Of a stretch of 5,833 nucleotides of DNA, positions 1 through 4,009 are shown piece after piece. How positions within the stretch are numbered: position 1 is the stretch's first letter; each line of letters starts with the position of its first letter. The stretch covers positions 1 through 5,833 of the forward strand of contig CAUJJQ010000246.1 of NCBI GenBank assembly GCA_963205285.1, read 5' to 3'. The notes beneath the pieces were generated by a model, which searched no databases, was not told the DNA's origin, and saw only the letters and a list, made by a program, of their open reading frames with translations. Origin of the DNA: Pseudomonadota bacterium. Lineage in GTDB: Bacteria; Pseudomonadota; Alphaproteobacteria; Sphingomonadales; Sphingomonadaceae. A program made the position numbers and the translations under genes.

Positions 1-245
1 GGGTTGGTCGTAAAGCTTTTGCCGTCGGTGAACTGGCCGGTAATCCGCCGTTCGCCGATGACGACGCTGCGCACTTCGCCCGCCGCAACGCGTGCCTTGA
101 ACTCAGAATAGGGCAGCGCGCTCGACGGTGCTTGCGCGCCGCCGGTAAATAATTGGGCGACCATCAGCAGCGCCAAAATCACCGCCGCCCAGATCAGCAG
201 CGTCTTTATCCACGGGTTGCCTGGCGGCGGCCTGTCTTCCTGCAC
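1..245 (-). CDS. ftsH: ATP-dependent zinc metalloprotease FtsH, N-terminal part (3' end outside window)
   Basis: FtsH is a hexameric AAA+ protease of the inner membrane that degrades misassembled membrane proteins and some regulators. Only the first 81 codons are present; the ATPase and zinc-protease domains lie beyond the left edge. What is visible fits the family N-terminus: a short polar head ending in GNPW, one membrane segment at about residues 13-33 (TLLIWAAVILALLMVAQLF), then the start of the periplasmic domain with the characteristic LPYSEFKARV at about 44-53 and an ITGQFTDGKSF stretch at about 68-78. The chosen start is GTG at 243-245, because GAGG lies 5 bases upstream and no in-frame ATG occurs before the membrane segment. 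It follows the tilS/VOC region on the same strand but sits 363 bases past the VOC stop, so it probably has its own promoter. The family call is firm; the exact start is less so. Confidence 0.9.
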   Translation of the reverse strand, partial: MQEDRPPPGNPWIKTLLIWAAVILALLMVAQLFTGGAQAPSSALPYSEFKARVAAGEVRSVVIGERRITGQFTDGKSFTTN

Positions 246-250
246 GCGAT

Positions 251-254
251 CCTC
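251..254 (-). promoter_or_regulatory. Ribosome binding site of ftsH
   Basis: On the minus strand, GAGG lies 5 bases upstream of the GTG at 243-245. This spacing decides the start, since an ATG eight codons further upstream is in another frame. Confidence 0.6.
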
Positions 255-290
255 ACCATAAATGGGGGCGCAATGGCGCGCCGTCTGTCG

Positions 291-318
291 AATGTAAGCG
301 CGCCGCGCGATAAGACAA
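291..318 (-). promoter_or_regulatory. Possible sigma-70 type promoter for ftsH
   Basis: On the minus strand, TTGTCT (313-318) and TACATT (291-296) are 16 bases apart. Each matches 4 of 6 consensus bases. Transcription would start near 284, giving a leader of about 40 bases before the GTG start of ftsH. The match is modest and rests on position and spacing only. Confidence 0.3.
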
Positions 319-340
319 GGTGTTGCGCAGGCCCGCACCC

Positions 341-447
341 GCCCGTGTCTCGACTTTATTGTCTACCGGGATTTCCGGGCCGCACGATGTGCCACCATGC
401 TCGAAATCCCTAAATGCTCGTGTCTCGACTACGCTCGACACGAACGG
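341..447. repeat. Two copies of a 15-base intergenic repeat 75 bases apart; the second forms a hairpin
   Basis: The 15 bases at 341-355 and 416-430 match at 14 positions, and 12 of them (CGTGTCTCGACT) are identical without interruption. The second copy continues into CTCGACACGAACGG at 434-447. Its arms CGTGT..CGA (419-428) and TCGACACG (435-442) can form an imperfect hairpin. I recall sequences of the form CTCGAC-N-GCTCGACACGAACGG as very common between genes in sphingomonads; that is memory, not a search. No gene is seen here: the one open frame of about 70 codons on the minus strand simply reads through the repeats. Confidence 0.6.
368..410. repeat. Nested inverted repeat between the two copies of the 15-base repeat
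   Basis: GGGATTTC (368-375) and GAAATCCC (403-410) form a perfect 8-base stem. Inside the loop, GCAC (382-385) and GTGC (389-392) can form a second small stem around a 3-base loop. The whole structure lies in the 60-base segment between the two direct repeats. It could be a separate small palindromic unit inserted into the repeat, or an RNA structure in the ftsH upstream region. No function can be assigned. Confidence 0.5.
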
Positions 448-501
448 ATTGGGGGTGAGGCGCATCGTTGAGGTTTTGCGCAGAGGAAGCAGAGGTGCAG
501 A

Positions 502-546
502 GCGCTAATCCCCCTCCCGCATGCGGGAGGGGGCTAGGGGGTGGGC
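502..546. repeat. REP-like GC-rich palindromic repeat (copy A)
   Basis: The core at 510-533 is a perfect 24-base palindrome centred on GCATGC, with arms of five C, one T and three C. It is preceded by CTAAT and followed by CTAGGGGGTGGGC. I recall this shape, (CTAA)CCCCTCCCGC-NN-GCGGGAGGGG followed by a GGGGTGGG tail, as a widespread intergenic repeat in sphingomonads. It lies beyond the VOC stop codon on the minus strand and could act as a strong hairpin at the 3' end of that transcript. There is no T-run after it in either direction, so it is not a standard intrinsic terminator. Confidence 0.65.
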
Positions 547-555
547 TTTCTCATA

Positions 556-590
556 CTGGATTGCTTCGTCGCGGCGCGCCTCGCCATGAC
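556..590. repeat. GGATTGCTTCGTCGC-type dispersed repeat
   Basis: The segment reads CTGGATTGCTTCGTCGC, then a GC-rich middle containing the palindrome GGCGCGCC (573-580), then CTCGCCATGAC. It resembles the dispersed element with ends CTGGATTGCTTCG and CGCAATGAC that I recall from many alphaproteobacterial intergenic regions. The start of the segment matches that form well, while the middle and end have diverged. It lies 18 bases past the VOC stop codon. Confidence 0.55.
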
Positions 591-608
591 AGGAACGACT
601 TGCCGTGC

Positions 609-983
609 TTACAGCGGGCCGGTCATCAAAAAGGCGTTGAGCTTGTTACCGTCAGGGTCGCGGAAATAGCCGGCGTAGAAATTGTCGCCGCGCGCGCCCG
701 GTTCGCCCTCGCATGTGCCACCATTGGCGAGTGCAATTTCATAAAGCCGTTGCACCTGTTCACGATCCTTGGCTTCCAAAGCAACCATCACGCCATTGCC
801 AACGCTTGCGGCATTGCCGTCAAAGGGCTTGGTGAGGCCGATGCCCGCGCCCTCTGTACCGCCCCACGCGATGAAGTTTTCAAATTCCATAAAACGCCCG
901 ACCCCCAGTTCAGCGGCGATGGCGTCGTAAAATTTCGCTGCGCGTGGCAGGTCATTGGTGCCCAAAGTCACATAGCCGATCAT
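609..983 (-). CDS. VOC superfamily (glyoxalase/bleomycin-resistance fold) protein, 124 aa
   Basis: This is a small soluble protein of the vicinal-oxygen-chelate fold; its substrate is unknown. Evidence: an N-terminal strand-helix YVTLGTNDLPRAAKFYDAI (4-22), a middle strand GNGVMVALEAKD (63-74), a helix DREQVQRLYEIALANGG (about 73-89), and the C-terminal family signature FYAGYFRDPDGNKLNAF (102-118). The length of about 124 residues is normal for a single VOC module. The start at 981-983 is chosen because GAGGAGG lies 5 bases upstream; a possible ATG nine codons earlier would put that site inside the gene and fall within the likely -10 box. The protein contains no histidine, and the positions aligning with the glyoxalase I metal ligands appear to be Tyr4 and Asn116, so metal-dependent glyoxalase I activity is unlikely. 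It sits between tilS and ftsH, where I would not normally expect a gene, and seems to be transcribed separately. Confidence 0.88.
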   Translation of the reverse strand: MIGYVTLGTNDLPRAAKFYDAIAAELGVGRFMEFENFIAWGGTEGAGIGLTKPFDGNAASVGNGVMVALEAKDREQVQRLYEIALANGGTCEGEPGARGDNFYAGYFRDPDGNKLNAFLMTGPL

Positions 984-988
984 ATATT

Positions 989-995
989 CCTCCTC
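989..995 (-). promoter_or_regulatory. Strong ribosome binding site of the VOC gene
   Basis: On the minus strand, GAGGAGG lies 5 bases before the ATG at 981-983. It is the best Shine-Dalgarno match in the window and fixes the start of the VOC protein. Confidence 0.8.
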
Positions 996-1008
996 AATAT
1001 TCTGGAAC

Positions 1009-1035
1009 ATTATGCGAACAAAATCGGCGCGTCAA
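1009..1035 (-). promoter_or_regulatory. Likely sigma-70 type promoter for the VOC gene
   Basis: On the minus strand, TTGACG (1030-1035) and CATAAT (1009-1014) each match 5 of 6 consensus bases. The spacer is 15 bases, slightly short. A shifted -10 (TAATGT) would give a spacer of 17. A transcript would start near 1002, about 18 bases before the ATG, leaving room for the ribosome binding site. It lies directly after the tilS stop codon. Confidence 0.45.
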
Positions 1036-1043
1036 GCAGGGGT

Positions 1044-2066
1044 TTAGGAAGGGGCGCTCCCCCTAATCCCCCGGCGCGGGGGCGCGGGGGAGAGGGTGAT
1101 GTGCCCGTTGCCATCCTGCCGCAAAATGACATTGCCGATCATCACCTGTTCGCCGCCATGGATCGCGGCAATCGCGCGTTCGATTGCCTCACCGCGCGGC
1201 GCATCGACCCCCATTTGGCCGAGCATATCGATGAGGATGCGGCGGACAAATTCATGCGGCAGCCCGCCCGCATCGACATGGCGATCATCCCCGTCGCGGC
1301 GCACCCGTTCGTTGATGAGCCGCGCGGTCGCCCAGCGCAGCGCATCATCGGCATGGGCGAGCGCGCTGGCACTGGCCGCCACTGCCAGCGGATCCAGAAA
1401 ATCTTGGCTGGCCAATGTTTTGCGGATGCGTGCCCGGTCAAACCGGTCATCGCGGTTCGACGGGTCATCAACCGGGCGCAACCCCGCCGCTGCCACATGG
1501 TCATGGAGCGCGGCGCGGCGCAGGTGGAGGAGCGGGCGCAGCACATGTCCCTGCCGCGCGCGCACGCCCGCCAATCCGCCAACCCCGCTCGCCCGCGCAA
1601 GCCGCATGACCAGCGTTTCCAACTGGTCATCGGCATGGTGCGCGGTCATCAGCCAGTCGATGCCGCGCGCGTCCCGCCAATCGCCCAGTAGTGCGTAACG
1701 CGCGTTGCGAGCGGCGGCCTGTAGCGAGCCGGAAATTGGCGCTGCGGGGCGCAAAATATCATGGGGAATGGCGCGCGCCGCACAGATTTCGGCGACAAAA
1801 TGCGCCTCTGCCGCGCTGTCGCTGCGCAGGCCAAGATCGACCGTCGCTGCCGCTATCCGCCCCGGAAATGCCGCCTGCGCGAGGAGGAGGAGCGCCAGAC
1901 TATCTGCCCCACCAGACACGGCGATGCCGAATTGCGCGCCATCTGCCGCCGATTGGCCGACCAATTGCGCGACCGCACCGCGCAGATAGTGTGCGCCCAG
2001 TGGCGGTTCAGCAGCCAGCTTGCCGCCGTCCCGCCGCAACCTGATTTTGCAGATTTTGCGACGCAT
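1044..2066 (-). CDS. tilS: tRNA(Ile)-lysidine synthetase TilS
   Basis: TilS attaches lysine to C34 of the CAU-anticodon tRNA-Ile using ATP, so that it reads AUA codons and is charged with isoleucine; it is normally essential. Evidence, numbered from the chosen start: the PP-loop SGGADS at 51-56, the TilS block TAHHADDQLET at 141-151 followed by RLARASGVGGLAG (155-167), and DDPSNRDDRFDRARIR at 200-215. At about 340 residues it is the short form without a clear C-terminal extension domain. The start is uncertain: the ATG at 2064-2066 is used here, another lies three codons upstream (2073-2075), and a non-ATG start further in is possible. All plausible ATG starts lie inside the end of cpoB, with an overlap of about 59 bases, so translation is probably coupled. 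The last 17 residues or so (TLSPAPPRRGIRGSAPS) are encoded by a GC-rich repeat and may not belong to the ancestral protein. Confidence 0.95.
   Translation of the reverse strand: MRRKICKIRLRRDGGKLAAEPPLGAHYLRGAVAQLVGQSAADGAQFGIAVSGGADSLALLLLAQAAFPGRIAAATVDLGLRSDSAAEAHFVAEICAARAIPHDILRPAAPISGSLQAAARNARYALLGDWRDARGIDWLMTAHHADDQLETLVMRLARASGVGGLAGVRARQGHVLRPLLHLRRAALHDHVAAAGLRPVDDPSNRDDRFDRARIRKTLASQDFLDPLAVAASASALAHADDALRWATARLINERVRRDGDDRHVDAGGLPHEFVRRILIDMLGQMGVDAPRGEAIERAIAAIHGGEQVMIGNVILRQDGNGHITLSPAPPRRGIRGSAPS
1054..1098. repeat. REP-like GC-rich repeat (copy B) overlapping the tilS 3' end
   Basis: The segment contains GCGCTCCCCCTAATCCCCC followed by runs of C and G that can pair (five C at 1068-1072 with five G at 1078-1082) and ends GGGGGAGAGGGTG. 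It shares GCGCT, CTAATCCCCC and the G-rich GAGGG/GTGGG end with copy A at 502-546, in the same orientation. It overlaps the last codons of tilS, so a mobile or dispersed repeat appears to have become coding. The relationship to copy A is by eye and the palindromic centre has diverged. Confidence 0.5.
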
Positions 2067-3021
2067 CTGACCCATAGACGCGGGTAAATTCGTCAAAGGT
2101 GCGGCACGCATCCTCCCGCCGGTTGAGGCGGATGAGCGCCATGCCCATATAATAAACGCTGTCGGCGGCACGTTCGCCACGCGGCCGGTCGCGATAATTA
2201 TTATATAATGCCTGAACGGCGAGGCTGGGTTGCCCATTGTCGAGATAGGCGCGGCCCAAAAGATTGCCGGCAAAGCTGGCGCGGCGGTGATTGGGATATT
2301 GTTCGATTACCCGCTGCAATTGGGTCTGCGCCTCCGGGTAAAAATGCGCGTCCCACAGACGATAGCCGTAAATATAGGCATTTTCCCCGGCATCCCCGTC
2401 GGTCGGCACTTCGATAGCCGCGACGCGTGCGCGCCGATCTGCATTGTTGGCGGGCGTTGTTGCGGTTGCGGCGGGCGCAGGAGTTGTGGTTGTGCGCGCG
2501 CGTGCCGGTGCCGGTGTAGGCGCGGGGGTTGGGCGGGTCGCGGCGGGGACAGGGGTTGCTGCGGGCCGCACGGCAACCGGCGCGGGCGTAGGCGTCGGAG
2601 TGAGTGCAGGTGTTGCGCTGGGAGTCGTCGTTTCGGCGTTGCGCGCAGCAAAATCGGCGCGCAATTGCGCAACCGCCGTTTCCAACTGCTGCTGGCGGTG
2701 GCCCTGTTGCTCCACCTCACCTGTTAGGCGCGCCAGCCCCGCCTCCAACGCTTCGATCCGGCTGCCAAGGTCGGCAACCGCATTTTGCGGCGGTGCCCCA
2801 TCAGCGGGCGTAGTTGCACCATTGCCCGGTGTAGCCTCGGGGGTGAAAAGGCCAGCCTCGCTCCCCGGAAAGACGCGGCGCTGCACCGCGCGTAATTCGC
2901 GTTCCAGCCGGTCAACCCGCTGCGCCACATCGGCATCCTGTGCGAGCGCGGGCGTCGTCGGCATTAGTAAGAGCGCGGCGGTGCCCAGCCAGAGCGAGCG
3001 GCGGAAATACGGTAATTTCAT
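2008..3021 (-). CDS. cpoB: CpoB/YbgF-like periplasmic coiled-coil and TPR protein
   Basis: CpoB (YbgF) is a periplasmic protein that links the Tol-Pal system to peptidoglycan synthesis during cell constriction. The 337-residue product shows: a signal peptide at 1-27 (KLPYFRR, then a hydrophobic core, ending PALA before Q28); coiled-coil stretches at about 30-50 and 83-127, rich in Arg, Glu, Leu and Gln; a low-complexity Pro/Thr/Ala linker at about 131-192; and a C-terminal TPR domain from about 213 to the end, including AYIYGYRLWDAHFYPEAQTQL, LGRAYLDNGQPSLAVQAL and MGMALIRLNRREDACRTFDEF. The C-terminal GC ending is usual for the family. The ATG at 3019-3021 overlaps the TGA of the RodZ-like gene (ATGA), with GGAG 7 bases upstream. 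The linker is longer than in E. coli CpoB and explains the many long antisense open frames here. No tolB or pal is visible in the window. Confidence 0.88.
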   Translation of the reverse strand: MKLPYFRRSLWLGTAALLLMPTTPALAQDADVAQRVDRLERELRAVQRRVFPGSEAGLFTPEATPGNGATTPADGAPPQNAVADLGSRIEALEAGLARLTGEVEQQGHRQQQLETAVAQLRADFAARNAETTTPSATPALTPTPTPAPVAVRPAATPVPAATRPTPAPTPAPARARTTTTPAPAATATTPANNADRRARVAAIEVPTDGDAGENAYIYGYRLWDAHFYPEAQTQLQRVIEQYPNHRRASFAGNLLGRAYLDNGQPSLAVQALYNNYRDRPRGERAADSVYYMGMALIRLNRREDACRTFDEFTRVYGSDASQNLQNQVAAGRRQAGC

Positions 3022-3887
3022 TGGTTTGCTCCGCCAGTGACGAGGGGCGCGTTTGTGGCGGCGGGTGTGGCAGCGGCGGGCTGTGCGCCCAGCCGCATAG
3101 CCAGCGATGCCGCGTCGAGCGCAACCCCGCCCACCAATGCGTCATACGCCCCCCGGTGCGGCAGACGCGGGTCGCCGACCAGGAGGCGCCAGGATTGCGG
3201 ACGGTCGGTGCGCAGGAAAAGCGCGCGTTGTTCGGGTTTTACGGTGTAAAATTCGCCGCCGTCGAGCGTCAGGTCAAATTGGCTGCTGCCCGCTGCATTG
3301 GTCAGGCTGAACATCACCCGTTCGCTTGCCGCGATGCGCACCGGCGCGTTGGCCAATGCCGGCGGGGCGGGCGGCGGGGCCACAGGCGTAGCGGCAGGCG
3401 CGGTTGCTGGTGCAGTTGCAACAACAGCGGGTGCGGCAGCGTCGCCCGCCGCATTATCCGCATCGGCCAGATCACCGCCGACGACAAAGCCGCGCCAGAT
3501 CAAAAACGCGCCGAGCAAAATGGCGGCGATAAAAACGCTCGTCCACGCCAGCGCGCGGGTGGGAATGCGGTTGGTGTCGGCGGGTTCATACGCCTGTTGC
3601 GCGGCGCTGATGCCTACGGTGCTGGCGCTGCGCAGCGCCTGCACCTCGCCGGTCAATTCGCTTTCGTTCAGCCCCAATGCGCGGGCGATCGAACGGGTAA
3701 AGCCGACCGCATAAGGGCCGACGGGCAGTTCATCAAATGCATTGCGTTCGAGCGCGTCGATCATCCGTTGGGGGACGCGCGTCATTTCGGCAATCGCGCT
3801 CTGACTATGCCCGGCGGCTTCGCGCGCGGCGCGCATTTTTTCGCCAGGAGTCAGGGGCAATAATTCACCCTGCGTAGCATCTTGCAT
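3018..3887 (-). CDS. RodZ-like membrane protein: helix-turn-helix, one membrane segment, DUF4115-type domain
   Basis: The 289-residue product has the architecture of the RodZ family, which connects MreB or other cytoplasmic partners to the periplasm in cell-shape control. Numbered from the chosen start: a helix-turn-helix domain of the HTH_25 type at about 14-75 (GEKMRAAREAAGHSQSAIAE, then TRVPQRMIDALERNAFDELP and YAVGFTRSIARALGL); a membrane segment at about 112-131 (ALAWTSVFIAAILLGAFLIW); an Ala/Pro linker at about 140-182; and a C-terminal beta-rich domain at about 184-266 like DUF4115. The start at 3885-3887 is preferred because GAGG lies 5 bases upstream; ATG at 3900-3902 is the main alternative, adding five residues. 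It sits downstream of ptsP and overlaps cpoB by 4 bases, so the two are probably translated together. Whether it acts as true RodZ cannot be told from sequence, so no symbol is given. Confidence 0.85.
   Translation of the reverse strand: MQDATQGELLPLTPGEKMRAAREAAGHSQSAIAEMTRVPQRMIDALERNAFDELPVGPYAVGFTRSIARALGLNESELTGEVQALRSASTVGISAAQQAYEPADTNRIPTRALAWTSVFIAAILLGAFLIWRGFVVGGDLADADNAAGDAAAPAVVATAPATAPAATPVAPPPAPPALANAPVRIAASERVMFSLTNAAGSSQFDLTLDGGEFYTVKPEQRALFLRTDRPQSWRLLVGDPRLPHRGAYDALVGGVALDAASLAMRLGAQPAAATPAATNAPLVTGGANQ
3029..3032 (-). promoter_or_regulatory. Ribosome binding site of cpoB within the end of the RodZ-like gene
   Basis: On the minus strand, GGAG lies 7 bases before the cpoB ATG and inside the last codons of the upstream gene. 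With the ATGA stop/start overlap at 3018-3021 it indicates coupled translation. Confidence 0.55.
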
Positions 3888-3892
3888 CGGCA

Positions 3893-3896
3893 CCTC
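3893..3896 (-). promoter_or_regulatory. Ribosome binding site of the RodZ-like gene
   Basis: On the minus strand, GAGG lies 5 bases before the ATG at 3885-3887. No comparable site precedes the in-frame ATGs at 3900-3902 or 3939-3941, which favours the shorter protein. Confidence 0.5.
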
Positions 3897-3977
3897 TGCC
3901 ATGTCTTCGTCGTTCTGCAACCCGCTTCTCCCACCGGTCATCTGCCGATTTTGCCCCTTATGCGGTGCGGGGGCAGC

Positions 3978-3995
3978 TTTTGCCAGAGGGCAAAA
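3978..3995. other. Perfect 7-base stem with 4-base loop between ptsP and the RodZ-like gene
   Basis: TTTTGCC (3978-3984) and GGCAAAA (3989-3995) pair perfectly around a 4-base loop, 15 bases past the ptsP stop on the minus strand. No T-run follows, so it is at best an attenuating or RNA-stabilising hairpin, not a clear intrinsic terminator. TTTTGCCC occurs again at 3949-3956 on the same strand. Confidence 0.4.
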
Positions 3996-4009
3996 CACAT
4001 GAGAGCCGA

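Noticed and set aside
259..267. CCCCATTTA on the minus strand, resembling a sigma-32 (heat shock) -10 box ahead of ftsH
   Set aside because: No CTTGAA-like -35 box is found at the right distance, and transcription would start only a few bases before the GTG, inside the ribosome binding site.
253..465. A 70-codon minus-strand open frame upstream of ftsH
   Set aside because: It reads through the direct repeats and hairpins, has no ribosome binding site, and its product shows no domain; it is best explained as translated repeat sequence.
468..1691. A plus-strand open frame of about 407 codons across the VOC and tilS region
   Set aside because: It runs antisense to two proteins with clear family motifs, its product is low-complexity and matches no family I know, and it has no ribosome binding site. 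Long antisense frames are expected at this GC content.
2450..2640. Tandem repeat array or CRISPR-like pattern in GC-rich sequence
   Set aside because: The repetition is irregular and in frame with the Pro/Thr/Ala linker of CpoB; there are no uniform repeats and spacers.
2444..3863. Plus-strand frames rich in Gly, Ala, Val and Arg opposite cpoB and the RodZ-like gene
   Set aside because: They are mirror images of the Pro/Ala/Thr linker codons of the real minus-strand genes.
3978..3995. Intrinsic terminator after ptsP
   Set aside because: The stem is perfect but AT-rich at its base and short, and no run of T follows it in the reading direction.
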